A DNA stretch of 64,000 nucleotides from assembly GCF_004365175.1 (NCBI RefSeq), contig NZ_SOCE01000001.1, positions 2,715,154 through 2,779,153 on the forward strand, read 5' to 3'. Shown here piece by piece: positions 22,549 through 32,749 of this stretch. Position numbers and translations under genes: made by a program. This DNA comes from Kribbella voronezhensis. Its GTDB lineage: Bacteria > Actinomycetota > Actinomycetes > Propionibacteriales > Kribbellaceae. A model generated the notes under the pieces. It was not told where the DNA came from. It was given only the letters and a program-made list of their open reading frames with translations, and searched no databases. Positions within the stretch are counted from its first letter, which is position 1, and each line of letters opens with the position of its first letter.

Positions 22549-23255
22549 GCACGTTGCTTCTGCTGACGAACGCGCTGCAGGCCTCCACCGAGGTGCTGCC
22601 CTCGCTCGCCCTGCTGCCCCACCAGATCCGGATCCTGCCGTCCGAGGTCGCCGCCCTCGTGGACGCGCCGGACGCGGACGCGGTCCTGCTGGACGCCCGC
22701 CGCGACCTGGTCACGGTCCGCGGCGTCTCCCGGCTGATCCGGACCACCGGCATCGACGTCCCGCTGTTCCTCGTCGTCACCGAAGGCGGTCTGACCGCGG
22801 TGAACGCCGACTGGGGCGCCGACGACGTCCTGCTCGACACGGCCGGCCCGGCCGAGATCGAGGCCCGGCTCCGGCTCGTCATCGGCCGCCTGGCCGCCGC
22901 GCGGAACGAGGACCCGGACACCTCGCTGATCCGCAGTGGTGACGTGGTGATCGACGAAGCTTCGTACACGGCGAAGCTGAACGGGCGCGCGCTCGACCTG
23001 ACGTACAAGGAGTTCGAGCTGTTCAAATTCCTCGCGCAGCACCCCGGCCGGGTGTTCACCCGCGAGCAACTGCTCCAGGAGGTCTGGGGCTACGACTACT
23101 TCGGCGGCACCCGCACGGTCGACGTCCACGTCCGCCGGCTCCGCGCAAAGCTCGGCCCCGAACACGAATCCCTCATCGGCACCGTCCGCAACGTCGGCTA
23201 CCGCTTCGTCATCCCACCCAGCACCCAACGCGAAACCGCCGACACCACCGTCTGA
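22545..23255 (+). CDS. glnR: Nitrogen regulator GlnR (orphan OmpR/PhoB-type regulator)
   Basis: A 236-residue regulator nearly collinear with Streptomyces GlnR: start [20 protein letters not shown], atypical receiver domain (residues 1-115), then the winged-helix domain with [39 protein letters not shown] and [20 protein letters not shown]. GlnR works without a partner kinase and controls glutamine synthetase, ammonium transport and nitrate/nitrite genes. GTG at 22545 is supported by AAGGAG nearby and by family length. No kinase gene is adjacent, as expected. The short ORF at 22423 may influence its translation. Confidence 0.95.
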   Translation: MSTLLLLTNALQASTEVLPSLALLPHQIRILPSEVAALVDAPDADAVLLDARRDLVTVRGVSRLIRTTGIDVPLFLVVTEGGLTAVNADWGADDVLLDTAGPAEIEARLRLVIGRLAAARNEDPDTSLIRSGDVVIDEASYTAKLNGRALDLTYKEFELFKFLAQHPGRVFTREQLLQEVWGYDYFGGTRTVDVHVRRLRAKLGPEHESLIGTVRNVGYRFVIPPSTQRETADTTV

Positions 23256-23287
23256 GCCGCCACCCTCCGACCGCCTTGCGCGGGCGT

Positions 23288-23383
23288 ACCGACGGGCAGG
23301 AGGTACTGGGCCTGACGCCCGGCCGCCACGCTCACGGGAGGGGCGCCCAGCAGGCGTCACGGACGGACCTCCTGTCCGTCGGT
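23288..23383. repeat. Long inverted repeat downstream of glnR
   Basis: A 17-nt left arm (23288-23304, ACCGACGGGCAGGAGGT) pairs with 23367-23383 with one mismatch. The 62-nt loop holds further complementary words (GCCTGACGCC and GGCGTCA). It could be a complex terminator for glnR, a structured RNA, or a small inverted-repeat element. The AT-richer stretch after it (23425-23475) probably holds the promoter for the gene at 23501. Confidence 0.6.
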
Positions 23384-23500
23384 GCACCCAGCGCTCGCCA
23401 GTACGTCGCCGGCGCTCGAAGCGGGCTGAAAATCCACCTTGGACCAAGGCGTGTTTTTGCTGCTACCGTGCGTATTCGGTCTTTTCACGGAAGGTGACCG

Positions 23501-23809
23501 ATGGCGCACGTTGCTCCGACTTCGCACCGCCGCGCGACCCGCGCTTCACATCGCGGCGACCGCACCGCGGACGGGCCGATCCAGACCATGACCTGGCTCG
23601 GACTCACGTTCGCACTGATCTTCGGCCTGGTACTCATCGGCCGCGCCCACGTCGGCGTTCACGCGGCCGGGGTCACGCTGTTGGTCATGCTGGTCCCGCT
23701 GACCATCGCCGTGTTCGGCGCCGCCCTCCGCCGAGGCCTCGGCTCCGGCAAGGCGGCCCTCTCGACCGCTCTTGCTCTCGCCTTCGTCATCGTCAGGTTC
23801 CTGATGTAG
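23501..23809 (+). CDS. Small two-helix membrane protein
   Basis: A 102-residue protein: a basic, His/Arg-rich N-terminus (residues 1-25) and three hydrophobic stretches (about 30-47, 50-73 and 84-101, probably two or three membrane helices). I recognise no motif. ATG at 23501 is preceded by GGAAGGTG at 8-12 nt, a fair SD. It lies between glnR and a convergent 5'-nucleotidase. The function is unknown. Confidence 0.6.
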   Translation: MAHVAPTSHRRATRASHRGDRTADGPIQTMTWLGLTFALIFGLVLIGRAHVGVHAAGVTLLVMLVPLTIAVFGAALRRGLGSGKAALSTALALAFVIVRFLM

Positions 23810-23836
23810 CCACCGGATCAGCCCGAGACGCCACAC

Positions 23837-23876
23837 GGCCGCCCGTCGCGCTCGGGATGGAGCGCGGCGGGCGGCC
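23837..23876. terminator. Bidirectional terminator between convergent genes
   Basis: GGCCGCCCGTCGCGCTC (23837-23853) pairs with 23860-23876 with one mismatch, a 17-bp stem with a 6-nt loop. It lies between the small membrane protein ending at 23809 and the 5'-nucleotidase ending at 23917. Confidence 0.75.
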
Positions 23877-23916
23877 GGCGTACCGGCGTACGGTCAACAG
23901 ACCCCGGCGGGTGAGC

Positions 23917-25683
23917 TCAGGAGATGCTGATGCGGTCGGTCGGGCCCGGGGTGTACGGGTCGTGGGCGGTGAGGTAGTTGGCGAACGCGTCGATGTCGAG
24001 ACCGCCGAAGAACTTGTCCGTCGCGGTGGTGAAGGCCGGGAAGCCGTCGCCGCCGTCGGAGAGGAAGTTGTTCGTGACGATCCGGTACGTCGTGGCGTCG
24101 ACCAGCGGCTGACCGGCGATCTTGATCGAGTCGGCGACCACCTTCGCACCCGGCGTCCCGGCCGGGTTGTAGGTGTAGGTGATGCCGGCGACCTGCAGCA
24201 CCTTGTTCGACGCCTGGTTGAGGCCGGAGAACTGCTGCTCCAGCAGGGCCCTGATCTGCGTACCGGTCATGTCCATCGAGACCAGGTAGTTGTTGAACGG
24301 CTGCACGGTGAACGCGGCGCCGAAGGTGACCGCGCCTCCGGTCGAGGCGAGATCCGCCCGGATACCGCCCGGGTTCATGAACGCGACCACCGGTGTCTTG
24401 CCGTTCGTGACGGTGGACGGATCGGCCAGCTGAGCATCGGCGATCAGGTTGCCCAGCGGCGACTCCTGCGAGTCGTCCGGAGTCTTCACGACCGACGGCG
24501 TGGTGATGTGGCCGATCACCTTGGACTCGATCGGCGCGACCAGGGTCTGGTACTTCGTGATCAGCTTGGTCAGCCGCGGGTCCTTCGGCACGTCCTGGGT
24601 GACGATGTGGTTGTTGGCCATCGTGTTCAGCCGGTCCACGTCGTGGGTGGCGTTGTCGATGCTCAGCCGGATCTCGGTGACGATCTTGCCGAACGAGGAC
24701 GCGCTGGTGACGAGCCGCGGCTTACCCGCCGGGTCGTTGATCGAGCAGTTGTACGACTGATGGGTGTGACCGGAGACGACCGCGTCGATCGCCGGGTCGA
24801 GGTTCTTGGCGATGTCGGTGATCGGGCCCGAGATGCCGGGGCAACTGTTGAACGCCTTCGGGTCGGACGGCAGGCCGCCTTCGTGGATCAGGACGACGAT
24901 CGCCTCGATGCCCTGCTTCTTCAGCTTCGGCACCAGCGCGTTGGCGGTCTCGACCTCGTCCTTGAAGGCCAGCCCCTGAACGCCGGACTTGGTGACGATG
25001 TTCGGGGTGTTCTCCAGCGTCATGCCGATGAACGCGACCTTCTGGCCGTCGCGGAACTTCTTCACCGTGTACGGCGCGAACAGGGTCTTGCCGGTGTTCT
25101 CGTAGAACACGTTGGCCGACAGGTACTTGAAGTCCGCGCCCTCGAACTTGTGGTCCGGGCAGGAGTTCTGGTTGTTCTGGCCGTCGCCGTCGTTCAGGCA
25201 GCCACCCTTCTGCATCCGCAGAAGTTCCTTGTACCCCTCGTCGAACTCGTGGTTGCCGACCGAGGTCGCGTCCAGGCCCATCTCGTTCATCGCTTCGATG
25301 GTCGGCTCGTCGTGGAACGCGGCCGACAGCAGCGGCGAAGCTCCGATCAGGTCACCCGCGGCGACCGTGGCGGTCTCCTGCCCTTGCGCGCGGGCGGACC
25401 GGCGCAGCAGGTCCAGCTGGGTCGCCAGGTACTCCGCGCCGCCGGCGGGCGTGCCGTTCACGTTGCCACTCGAACTGGTGGCCGGGTTCGGTGCCAGGTT
25501 GCCGTGGAAGTCGTTGATCGCGAGCAGCTGGATCTGGGTGTGCGTCGGCTTGGGTCTCGCCGGCGCAGCCTGGGTCACGGTTCCCCCCGTGGCCAGCCCG
25601 AGCACCACAGCGGCACCGGCGGCCACCAGGCCGACGGCCCTCGGTCCACTCAGCCACTTCTTGTCTCGTCCTGTGAAGGCCAT
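23917..25683 (-). CDS. Secreted bifunctional metallophosphatase/5'-nucleotidase
   Basis: A 588-residue exported enzyme with a signal peptide (residues 1-40, cleavage near TQAAPA). The calcineurin-like metallophosphatase domain has the metal motifs [29 protein letters not shown] and [11 protein letters not shown]. The C-terminal 5'-nucleotidase domain holds the substrate-stacking region ([21 protein letters not shown] and [14 protein letters not shown]). It hydrolyses extracellular nucleotides to nucleosides and phosphate, fitting the phosphate theme of the region. ATG at 25683 has GGAG 6-9 nt upstream. No cell-wall anchor is visible. Confidence 0.93.
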   Translation of the reverse strand: MAFTGRDKKWLSGPRAVGLVAAGAAVVLGLATGGTVTQAAPARPKPTHTQIQLLAINDFHGNLAPNPATSSSGNVNGTPAGGAEYLATQLDLLRRSARAQGQETATVAAGDLIGASPLLSAAFHDEPTIEAMNEMGLDATSVGNHEFDEGYKELLRMQKGGCLNDGDGQNNQNSCPDHKFEGADFKYLSANVFYENTGKTLFAPYTVKKFRDGQKVAFIGMTLENTPNIVTKSGVQGLAFKDEVETANALVPKLKKQGIEAIVVLIHEGGLPSDPKAFNSCPGISGPITDIAKNLDPAIDAVVSGHTHQSYNCSINDPAGKPRLVTSASSFGKIVTEIRLSIDNATHDVDRLNTMANNHIVTQDVPKDPRLTKLITKYQTLVAPIESKVIGHITTPSVVKTPDDSQESPLGNLIADAQLADPSTVTNGKTPVVAFMNPGGIRADLASTGGAVTFGAAFTVQPFNNYLVSMDMTGTQIRALLEQQFSGLNQASNKVLQVAGITYTYNPAGTPGAKVVADSIKIAGQPLVDATTYRIVTNNFLSDGGDGFPAFTTATDKFFGGLDIDAFANYLTAHDPYTPGPTDRISIS

Positions 25684-25790
25684 GTTTTCTCCGTCGTCGT
25701 TTCGATCACCGCTGGTGCGCGGTTCCGGGAAAATTACCCCGCGACGGCGTGCCCGGCCAATGTCTCGACGATGAACTCGACCGGACCTTT

Positions 25791-25796
25791 TACGGT
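25791..25796 (+). promoter_or_regulatory. -10 box for leaderless mshD transcript
   Basis: TACGGT fits TANNNT and ends 6 nt before the GTG of mshD at 25803. No Shine-Dalgarno sequence lies between, so a leaderless mRNA is likely. Confidence 0.45.
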
Positions 25797-25802
25797 ATTG
25801 AG

Positions 25803-26738
25803 GTGACACTCGAAGCCGTACCTTCCCCCTTGCCCCCGGCCACCGCCGCAGCCGTCACCGAACTCGCTCGTTCGGCTGCTCACAGCGACGGCGTCAACCC
25901 GCTCTCCGAGCACACGCTGCTGCACCTGGACGGTGAGCATCCAGATGACGTTCACGTGCTCGCGTACGCCGGTGATCCCGGCGCGAGCGACCTCGCCGGC
26001 TACGCAGCCCTGGGACCCGATGGATCGGCCGAACTGGTGGTTTCCCCGCAGTACAGGCGTCAGGGCTTTGGTACTTCGCTGTTGCGGATGCTCCTCGATC
26101 ACGGAGGTTCGCGGTTGCGGGTGTGGGCCCATGGGCGGCTTCCCGGTGCTGACGAATTGGCCGGTCGGCTGGGACTCGAGGTCGCGCGGGAGCTGTACTT
26201 CCTTCGCCGGCCGAGCGCTCCCGTACCGGCGGCGGTTTGGCCGACCGGGATTTCGGTGCGGACGTTCGTACCGGGTGAGGACGACGCGGCCTGGCTTGCG
26301 GTGAACTCGGCCGCCTTCGCGCATCACCCCGAGCAGGGCAGCTGGGACCAGTCCGATCTGAACGACCGGCTACAACAGCCGTGGTTCGACCCGGCCGGCT
26401 TCTTTCTCGCTGTGGACGACGCTTCGGGCGAGGTGGTCGGATTCCACTGGACGAAGGTGCACGAGGACGAGGGTGAGTCGCCGCACGGCGAGGTGTACGT
26501 CGTCGGCGTCGCGCCGGCGTACCAGGGGACGGGTCTCGGGAAGGCGCTGACGTTGGAAGGAATCCGCCATCTCCAGGAGGACCGCGGACTGGACTCGGTG
26601 GTGCTCTACGTGGATGGGACCAACACTGCCGCTCACGCTCTGTACACGAAACTCGGCTTCGAGACTGCGTCCCTGGACGTCCAGTTCGCGCCTGTGAACG
26701 GTCTCGCACCGGATTCGTCCCCTCACATCGCGTCATAA
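25803..26738 (+). CDS. mshD: Mycothiol synthase (GNAT acetyltransferase)
   Basis: A 311-residue tandem GNAT protein that acetylates Cys-GlcN-Ins with acetyl-CoA in the last step of mycothiol synthesis. The N-terminal GNAT half has [20 protein letters not shown]. The C-terminal active half has [35 protein letters not shown] and [19 protein letters not shown], all diagnostic of MshD. GTG at 25803 fits both a leaderless promoter and the family N-terminus. The divergent neighbour is the 5'-nucleotidase. Its presence places the organism among mycothiol-producing actinobacteria. Confidence 0.95.
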   Translation: MTLEAVPSPLPPATAAAVTELARSAAHSDGVNPLSEHTLLHLDGEHPDDVHVLAYAGDPGASDLAGYAALGPDGSAELVVSPQYRRQGFGTSLLRMLLDHGGSRLRVWAHGRLPGADELAGRLGLEVARELYFLRRPSAPVPAAVWPTGISVRTFVPGEDDAAWLAVNSAAFAHHPEQGSWDQSDLNDRLQQPWFDPAGFFLAVDDASGEVVGFHWTKVHEDEGESPHGEVYVVGVAPAYQGTGLGKALTLEGIRHLQEDRGLDSVVLYVDGTNTAAHALYTKLGFETASLDVQFAPVNGLAPDSSPHIAS

Positions 26739-26765
26739 CAGCCCGCGCCACCCGTCTCATCACCA

Positions 26766-26813
26766 GCCAGGAGCCGTCCGAGCCACTTACCCCCCAGCCG
26801 GGCGGCTCCTGGC
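26766..26813 (+). terminator. Terminator after mshD
   Basis: GCCAGGAGCCG (26766-26776) pairs perfectly with CGGCTCCTGGC (26803-26813). The loop is 26 nt, longer than usual. It lies 28 nt past the mshD stop. Confidence 0.5.
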
Positions 26814-26906
26814 CCTCCCCGAGTTATCCACAGCCTGCACCTTTTGCCATCTCCCCCGCACCCACTCCCAGTTACCATCGTGGTCGACTACGGAGAGGTG
26901 ACAAGC

Positions 26907-27509
26907 GTGACTACCCGCAACAGGTCCACAACCCCCACCCGCCTAACCCTGGCCTGCCTAGCCACCCTCGCCCTAACCGCCTGCACCCCCAACTCCCCCA
27001 AAGCCGGCCAACCAGACGCAACTGCGCCCACCACGCCGAGCACGTCAACCTCCGCGCCGCCCTCCACGCCTCAGCCATCCGGTCCTCCCGATCGCCCTCA
27101 GGCAGCCGAAGGACTAACCCTCTCCGCCGCCGAAGCCTTCATCCGCTATTACAGCGACCTGATGAATTACGCATCTGACACTGGCGATAGCACCGCTCTG
27201 CTCAACGCAAGCGAGCCTGGCTGCGAGAACTGCAAGGCTTATGCGGATTTTGTGAAGAAATCGAGTGCCGCCAATGGCCTGCTGACCGGTGATTTCCACG
27301 AGCACCTCAAGGAGGTCTCCGAACTCGTCCGCGGTCCCAGCGGCCGCCTCGGTGGATCCGCCACCGTCACCGTTGGCAAATATGTCAGTCGTCAAACTCC
27401 CACAGCGCCTCCGTTCACGAGTAAGCCGAGAACCTACACCCGCGAACTGGCCCTATCGCCCCAGAGCGGCAGTTGGGTGATGTATGAGATGAAGCAAGTA
27501 GAGCAATGA
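26907..27509 (+). CDS. Lipoprotein of the DUF6318 type
   Basis: A 200-residue exported lipoprotein. The signal peptide (TTRNRSTTPTRLTLACLATL) ends in the lipobox LTAC with Cys26, followed by a Thr/Ser/Pro-rich linker (about 30-70) and a folded domain with AAEAFIRYYSDLMNYASDTG and the paired cysteines PGCENCKAYADF. This layout matches actinobacterial DUF6318 proteins. GTG at 26907 follows GGAGAGGTG; the frame is open to 26844 but without signal-peptide character. It ends ATGA on the next gene, so both are translated together. The function is unknown. Confidence 0.72.
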   Translation: MTTRNRSTTPTRLTLACLATLALTACTPNSPKAGQPDATAPTTPSTSTSAPPSTPQPSGPPDRPQAAEGLTLSAAEAFIRYYSDLMNYASDTGDSTALLNASEPGCENCKAYADFVKKSSAANGLLTGDFHEHLKEVSELVRGPSGRLGGSATVTVGKYVSRQTPTAPPFTSKPRTYTRELALSPQSGSWVMYEMKQVEQ

Positions 27510-28411
27510 GGTCGCTGAACTGCTGGGCACGACAGGCAGCGAGCCTGATTGGTGTAGCGGCACTTGGCTTCTGGTCGCTACCGGCGGTCGCGTCGAGTTC
27601 TGTAGACCATCAGACCGCCCCGCAGTGGGCGTCTACTCCGCGGCCTCCTGACATCACCGTCGACCCCACGAAGGACGGCGTCACCGTGAGGGGAAATGCC
27701 AAGGTCGACGGTCGACTCGGCGCGAGCCACCCGAAGTCCACGTCGAAGCACACGCCTGCCAAGCATGTCCCGACCGTGGTCGATGCGAAGAACCTGACGA
27801 AGCCGCTCAGACGAGACGATCTTCGGCTGAATCTGGGGATTTGTGGGCGGGTGGGGACTGATGGGACTGTGCCGGGGCCTACGCGGTGTCAGCCGTTTAC
27901 GCCTGATCGGCCGGATGTGCCTCCGCCTCCGGGTGGGGTGGTGCGGCGGTTGCCTCGGCCGGAGGATGTTACGTGGGAGCAGATATTGGCGCAGTACAGA
28001 AATGTGTTGTTTCCGAAGTTGGGGGTGAAGGTCCAGCCGGTGGGGCGGACGCTGGTCAACTTGGATACTATTGTTTATACGGACGAGAGCAAGGTGTCCG
28101 TGAATACTGTGACGTTGCTGGGGTTTCCGGTGGTGGTTGAGGCTACGCCGGTGAGTTATACGTGGCATTTCGGGGACGGGGCGTCGGTGACGACGACTAC
28201 GCCGGGGGAGGCGTATCCCGCCAAGGAGATCACGCACAAGTACATGAAGCGGGGCAACGTGAAGGTGACGTTGACTACCAATTACGCGGCGCGGTACAAC
28301 GTCGCAGGTACAGGGTGGCAGTACGTCGATGGGACCGTGCCGATCGTCGGGCCGGCGACTGCGCTGCTCGTGCGTGAAGCGGTGCCTGTGTTGGTTGATC
28401 CGCAGCGCTGA
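27506..28411 (+). CDS. Exported PKD-domain protein
   Basis: A 301-residue protein with a signal peptide (residues 1-30, cleavage near AVASSS). Its N-terminal half is Pro/Lys/Arg-rich and likely disordered. The C-terminal PKD-like fold has the signature strand pair SYTWHFGDGASVTTT and ITHKYMKRGNVKVTLTT. PKD domains usually mediate binding at the cell surface. It overlaps the DUF6318 lipoprotein stop (ATGA). From about 27840 to 28160 codon choice is visibly less GC-biased than in neighbouring genes (many GGG, ACT, GTT and TAT codons), which suggests separate ancestry or weak selection. The partner and role are unknown. Confidence 0.75.
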   Translation: MRSLNCWARQAASLIGVAALGFWSLPAVASSSVDHQTAPQWASTPRPPDITVDPTKDGVTVRGNAKVDGRLGASHPKSTSKHTPAKHVPTVVDAKNLTKPLRRDDLRLNLGICGRVGTDGTVPGPTRCQPFTPDRPDVPPPPGGVVRRLPRPEDVTWEQILAQYRNVLFPKLGVKVQPVGRTLVNLDTIVYTDESKVSVNTVTLLGFPVVVEATPVSYTWHFGDGASVTTTTPGEAYPAKEITHKYMKRGNVKVTLTTNYAARYNVAGTGWQYVDGTVPIVGPATALLVREAVPVLVDPQR

Positions 28412-28415
28412 AGGA

Positions 28416-29468
28416 TCAGAAGAGGGCTTCGCGGAGGCGGGTTGCGATGCGGAGTTGGGCGGCTCGGGTTTCGCCGCCGAGGGCGAGGATGTTCGCGAAG
28501 CCGTGGATCATGCCGGGTTCGCAGATGTGGGTGACCTGGACGCCTGCATCCGCCAGGAGGGCGGCGTACTCGTTGCCTTCGTCGCGGAGGGGGTCGAAGC
28601 CGGCGGTGACGATGTGTGCCGGGGCTAGGCCCGAGAGGTCCTTGGTGAAGATCGGTGAGACGAGCGGGTTCGAGCGCACGGCCGGGTCCGGGGTGTAGTG
28701 CTCGCGGTACCAGATGATGTCTTCTTCGGTCAGGTAGAAGCCCTCGCCGAAGAGATCCCGGCTCGGGCGGCGGCCGACCATGTCGAGGGACGGGTAGAGC
28801 AGCAACTGGAGTGCCGGCGCCGGCAGGCCGCGTAGTACGCACTGCTGGGCGACGACGGCGGAAAGGTTGCCTCCGGCACTGTCTCCGCCGACCGCAACCA
28901 GAGCGGGGTCCGCGCCGAGATCTTCAGCGTGCTCGACGGCCCAGCTGAAGGCTGCGATGGCGTCCTCCGCCGCGACCGGCGCTTCCGCCTCGGGCGCGAG
29001 CCGGTAGTCCACCGCCAGCACTCTGATCGAGGCTTCCGCTGCGAGATCGCGGCAGTAGGCGTCGTGGCTGTCCAGGTCGCCGACGACCCAGCCGCCGCCG
29101 TGGAAGAAGACGAGCAGCCCGCGACCCGCAGTACGAGGTACGTAGAGGCGGGCGCCGAGTTGGCCGTCGGCGCCGCGGACGGTGAGTTCGGTCACGCGCT
29201 GTAGTTCGCGGGGGTGCCCGGCGACGAGTTTGGACATCGTCACCAGGCCCGAGCGGGCGTTCGCGACCGACCTGCGGCCCGACGGCAGCAGGTTTTCCAG
29301 GCGCATCAGGACCTGCAGATCCGGGTCGAGGACGTTGCCGTCGATCTGGATCGGGGCGCCGGCCAGGCGGTGCCGGAGTGCCTGGGGCAGTACGGTCACC
29401 GGCTTCAGGGCGTTGCCCTGCACCGTGCCCAGCGCGGTTCGCAGCAGGGTGTCCACTCGTCGGTTCAC
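28416..29468 (-). CDS. Alpha/beta-hydrolase, hormone-sensitive-lipase family esterase
   Basis: A 350-residue carboxylesterase. The oxyanion-hole motif is [15 protein letters not shown], the nucleophile elbow is [12 protein letters not shown] (Ser), the acid is in GFDPLRDEG (Asp) and the base in PGMIHGF (His), with the family Tyr/Arg segment [13 protein letters not shown]. This is the HSL (GDSAG) group, which hydrolyses short acyl esters; the natural substrate is unknown. A roughly 100-residue cap region precedes it. GTG at 29468 is the chosen start: TAGCGT ends 8 nt upstream, consistent with a leaderless mRNA. The upstream frame to 29675 overlaps ppk and is unlikely. It ends 5 nt from the convergent PKD gene. 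Confidence 0.87.
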   Translation of the reverse strand: MNRRVDTLLRTALGTVQGNALKPVTVLPQALRHRLAGAPIQIDGNVLDPDLQVLMRLENLLPSGRRSVANARSGLVTMSKLVAGHPRELQRVTELTVRGADGQLGARLYVPRTAGRGLLVFFHGGGWVVGDLDSHDAYCRDLAAEASIRVLAVDYRLAPEAEAPVAAEDAIAAFSWAVEHAEDLGADPALVAVGGDSAGGNLSAVVAQQCVLRGLPAPALQLLLYPSLDMVGRRPSRDLFGEGFYLTEEDIIWYREHYTPDPAVRSNPLVSPIFTKDLSGLAPAHIVTAGFDPLRDEGNEYAALLADAGVQVTHICEPGMIHGFANILALGGETRAAQLRIATRLREALF

Positions 29469-29535
29469 AAGGAGCGACGCTAGCAACAACTCCCGGCTCG
29501 CCGCCTGCGCAACCTCCTGTTCACCCGGAGATGCA

Positions 29536-31698
29536 ATGCTGGACGACGTGGCTGGAGACTTGTTGGCGTCGCACAACCGGGAGTACGACGTCGAGCCCCC
29601 GTACGACATCGCGGAGGCCGGCGATCTGCCGCCGGACCGGTTCTCGGACCGGGAGCTGAGCTGGCTCGCGTTCAATCAGCGGGTGCTCGAACTGGCCGAG
29701 GACGAGCGCGTGCCGCTGCTCGAGCGGGCCAAGTTCCTGGCGATCTTCGCGAACAACCTAGACGAGTTCTACATGGTCCGGATCGCCGGTCTGAAGCGCC
29801 GGATCGCGGCCGGCGTCGCGGTCAGGGCCGCCAGCGGGCTGCTGCCGCGTGAGGTGCTCGACCGCAGCCTGACCCGGAGCCGGGAGCTGATGGATCGGCA
29901 GGCGGAGACCTGGCGGAAGATCGTGCAGCCGGCGCTGACCGAGCAGGGCATCGAGATCCTCCGCTGGGACGAGCTGGACACCGCCGAGCGGGAAGGGATG
30001 ACGACGTTCTTCAAGGACCGGGTCTTCCCGGTGCTGACCCCGCTGGCCGTCGACCCGTCGCACCCGTTCCCCTACATCTCCGGCCTGTCGCTCAACCTGG
30101 CCGTCGTGGTCCGCAATCCCGACTCCGGTGGCGAGCACTTCGCCCGGGTGAAGGTGCCGCCGTTGCTGCCCCGGTTCGTCCGGGTGGCGGACGACCGGTT
30201 CGTGCCGCTCGAAGACGTCATCGCCGTCCACCTCGGCCAGTTGTTCCCCGGAATGGAGGTGACCCAGGTGCACACCTTCCGGGTCACCCGCAACGAGGAC
30301 CTGGAGGTCGAGGAGGACGACGCCGAGAACCTGCTCGCCGCGATCGAGAAGGAGCTGCTGCGGCGCAAGTTCGGTCCGCCGGTCCGGCTCGAGGTCGAGG
30401 AGTCGATCGAACCGCAGGTGCTGGCGCTGCTGGTGTCCGAGCTCGGCGTGACCGACGCCGAGGTGTTCAAGCTCCCCGGTCCGCTGGATCTCCGCGGGTT
30501 GTTCGCCATCGCGGCGCTGGATCGGGCCGAGCTGAAGTATCCGGCCTTCGTACCGTCGACCCACCCGCACCTCGCCGAGGTGGAGACCTCCAACCCGGCC
30601 GACCTGTTCCACGCGCTCAAGCAACGCGACGTACTCGTGCACCATCCGTACGACTCGTTCTCCACGAGCGTGCAGCGGTTCATCGAGCAGGCCGCGGCCG
30701 ACCCGCACGTGCTGGCGATCAAGCAGACGCTCTACCGCACGAGTGGTGACTCCCCGATCGTGGACGCGCTGATCGACGCCGCCGAGGCCGGTAAGCAGGT
30801 GCTGGTGCTGGTCGAGATCCAGGCGCGCTTCGACGAGCAGGCGAACATCAAGTGGGCCCGTCAGCTGGAGCATGCAGGCTGCCACGTCGTGTACGGCGTG
30901 ATCGGGCTCAAGACGCACTGCAAGCTGTCGATGGTGGTCCGCGAGGAACCGGACGGCCTGCGCCGCTACGTCCACATCGGCACCGGCAACTACCACCCGA
31001 AGACCGCACGGCTCTATGAGGACCTCGGGCTGCTGACCAGCGACAGAGTGGTCACCGAAGACGTCGCGAACCTGTTCAACCACCTGTCCGGCTTCGGTCG
31101 CAGCAGCGGCTACCGGCGGCTCCTGGTCGCGCCACAGTCCGTACGCCGTGGTCTGCTCGAGCGGATCGAGCGAGAGGTCCAGCACCACCTCGCTGGTCGC
31201 CCGGCACGGGTCCGGATCAAGGTGAACAGCCTGGTCGACGAGGCCTTGTCGGATGCGCTGTACCGCGCATCGCAGGCCGGCGTACCGGTGGACCTGTGGC
31301 TCCGGGGCATCTGCACGATCCGGCCCGGCATCCCAGGCGTGTCCGACAACATCCGGGTCCGCAGCATCCTGGGCCGGTTCCTCGAGCACAGCCGGGTGTT
31401 CTGGTTCGAGAACGGCGGCGAGCCGGAGGTCTGGATCGGCTCGGCCGACCTGATGCACCGCAACCTGGACCGCCGGGTCGAGGTGCTCGTCCAGCTCAAG
31501 GAGGCCGACCACGTGACCGAACTGGGCGACCTGTTCGACATGGGCTTTGACGAAGGCACCGGGTCGTGGTGGCTGCAGCCCGACGACACCTGGCAGGCCC
31601 GGCTGACCGGTCCGGACGGCGAGCCGCTGCGCGATCTGCAAGAACGTCTGATCGCGACTCGGGGGCGCCGCCGTCTCCCGACCGATCCGACTCCGTAG
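29536..31698 (+). CDS. ppk1: Polyphosphate kinase 1
   Basis: A 720-residue enzyme that reversibly polymerises the ATP gamma-phosphate into polyphosphate. The N and head domains are recognisable ([37 protein letters not shown]). The catalytic C domains carry the autophosphorylated His region [49 protein letters not shown] and [17 protein letters not shown]. Length and motifs match PPK1. ATG at 29536 has GGAG 6-9 nt upstream. It is followed after 10 nt by mutT1, a common actinobacterial pairing, and lies close to the pst operon. Confidence 0.97.
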   Translation: MLDDVAGDLLASHNREYDVEPPYDIAEAGDLPPDRFSDRELSWLAFNQRVLELAEDERVPLLERAKFLAIFANNLDEFYMVRIAGLKRRIAAGVAVRAASGLLPREVLDRSLTRSRELMDRQAETWRKIVQPALTEQGIEILRWDELDTAEREGMTTFFKDRVFPVLTPLAVDPSHPFPYISGLSLNLAVVVRNPDSGGEHFARVKVPPLLPRFVRVADDRFVPLEDVIAVHLGQLFPGMEVTQVHTFRVTRNEDLEVEEDDAENLLAAIEKELLRRKFGPPVRLEVEESIEPQVLALLVSELGVTDAEVFKLPGPLDLRGLFAIAALDRAELKYPAFVPSTHPHLAEVETSNPADLFHALKQRDVLVHHPYDSFSTSVQRFIEQAAADPHVLAIKQTLYRTSGDSPIVDALIDAAEAGKQVLVLVEIQARFDEQANIKWARQLEHAGCHVVYGVIGLKTHCKLSMVVREEPDGLRRYVHIGTGNYHPKTARLYEDLGLLTSDRVVTEDVANLFNHLSGFGRSSGYRRLLVAPQSVRRGLLERIEREVQHHLAGRPARVRIKVNSLVDEALSDALYRASQAGVPVDLWLRGICTIRPGIPGVSDNIRVRSILGRFLEHSRVFWFENGGEPEVWIGSADLMHRNLDRRVEVLVQLKEADHVTELGDLFDMGFDEGTGSWWLQPDDTWQARLTGPDGEPLRDLQERLIATRGRRRLPTDPTP

Positions 31699-31708
31699 GG
31701 TTGAGGCT

Positions 31709-32587
31709 GTGAGTACGGCGACAGTGATCGCCGCGGGCGGCGTGGTCTGGCGGGAGCACCGCGGCGAACGCCAGGTCCTGCTGGTGCATCGCCCCCGGTA
31801 CGACGACTGGTCTCTCCCGAAGGGGAAGCTGGTCGCCGGCGAGCACGTGCTGGCGGCCGCGCGCCGCGAGATCGAGGAGGAGACCGGTCAGCGGGTGATC
31901 CTCGGCCCGCCGCTCGGCGTCCAGCGGTACGACGTCCGCAAGAACGGCGCGTCCGTGCCGAAGCTGGTGCACTACTGGTCCGCCCCGGTCGACGGCAAGT
32001 CGCGCGAGTTCACCCCGAACGACGAGGTCGACGAGCTCGACTGGCTCGGCGCCGACGAGGCCCGGGACCGACTCAGCTATCCCCGTGACGTCGACATCCT
32101 CGACCTGCTCGACTGCACCGCCGAGGTCACCTCCTCGCTGGTGGTGGTCCGCCATGCGGAGGCCGTGAAGCGCAAGGACTGGGACGGCAAGGACACCGAC
32201 CGGCCGCTCACCGGGGACGGACAGGCGACGGCCGAGCGGCTGGTCGCAGTACTGGCTGCTCTTGGTGTCGACCGGGTGCTCAGTAGCGACGCGGAGCGGT
32301 GTGCGGCCACGGTCGCGCCGTACGCCGAGGCGATCGGTAAGAAGGTCAACCTGCATCCGGAGATCTCCGAGCGCGGCTACGAAGCCCATCCGAAGGCGAT
32401 GCGCGGGCTGGGCGACAAGGCGTGGCGCAAGGGCAAGGTCACGGCGATCTGCTCGCATCGGCCGGTGCTGCCCGCGCTGGCCCGGGAGTTGGGACTTCCG
32501 GTCGGCAAGTACGCGCCGGGCGCTTTCGTGGTCGCCCACCGGCTGGCCGGCGGCGGGATCGTCCACGAACGGTTCGGCGCGCCCTGA
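31709..32587 (+). CDS. mutT1: MutT1-like Nudix hydrolase fused to a histidine phosphatase domain
   Basis: A 292-residue two-domain enzyme. The N-terminal Nudix domain has the box GKLVAGEHVLAAARREIEEETG (broken here: G-x5-E-x7-REIEEETG). The C-terminal SixA/phosphoglycerate-mutase-like domain has VVVRHAEAVKRK (phospho-His), VLSSDAERCAAT and ICSHRPVLPAL. In mycobacteria MutT1 hydrolyses 8-oxo-(d)GTP and dinucleoside polyphosphates, and the histidine-phosphatase domain removes the next phosphate. GTG at 31709 lies 10 nt after the ppk1 stop, so the two form an operon. Nucleotide sanitation next to polyphosphate synthesis is a recurrent arrangement. Confidence 0.92.
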   Translation: MSTATVIAAGGVVWREHRGERQVLLVHRPRYDDWSLPKGKLVAGEHVLAAARREIEEETGQRVILGPPLGVQRYDVRKNGASVPKLVHYWSAPVDGKSREFTPNDEVDELDWLGADEARDRLSYPRDVDILDLLDCTAEVTSSLVVVRHAEAVKRKDWDGKDTDRPLTGDGQATAERLVAVLAALGVDRVLSSDAERCAATVAPYAEAIGKKVNLHPEISERGYEAHPKAMRGLGDKAWRKGKVTAICSHRPVLPALARELGLPVGKYAPGAFVVAHRLAGGGIVHERFGAP

Positions 32588-32749
32588 TCGGCTGCCGCCG
32601 GCAACAGCTGGTGACACCATGTTTACGTCAAGAGACTGTCTCCACGGGGCGGTGGCCGGAGTTACCCGAGAACCAGCGGGTATCTTCCTATCGAGGCTGC
32701 ATTAGGGGCGCCCGACCGGCGCCGGCTCACGGAGAGGTTCGGGCGCACC

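Noticed and set aside
23494..25806. A 770-codon open frame antisense to the 5'-nucleotidase
   Set aside because: Arg/Val/Asp-rich shadow of a gene with clear catalytic motifs.
29519..29525. GTTCACC just before ppk1 as a PHO box
   Set aside because: Only one 7-bp unit, no second repeat 11 bp away, and it overlaps the ribosome binding site.
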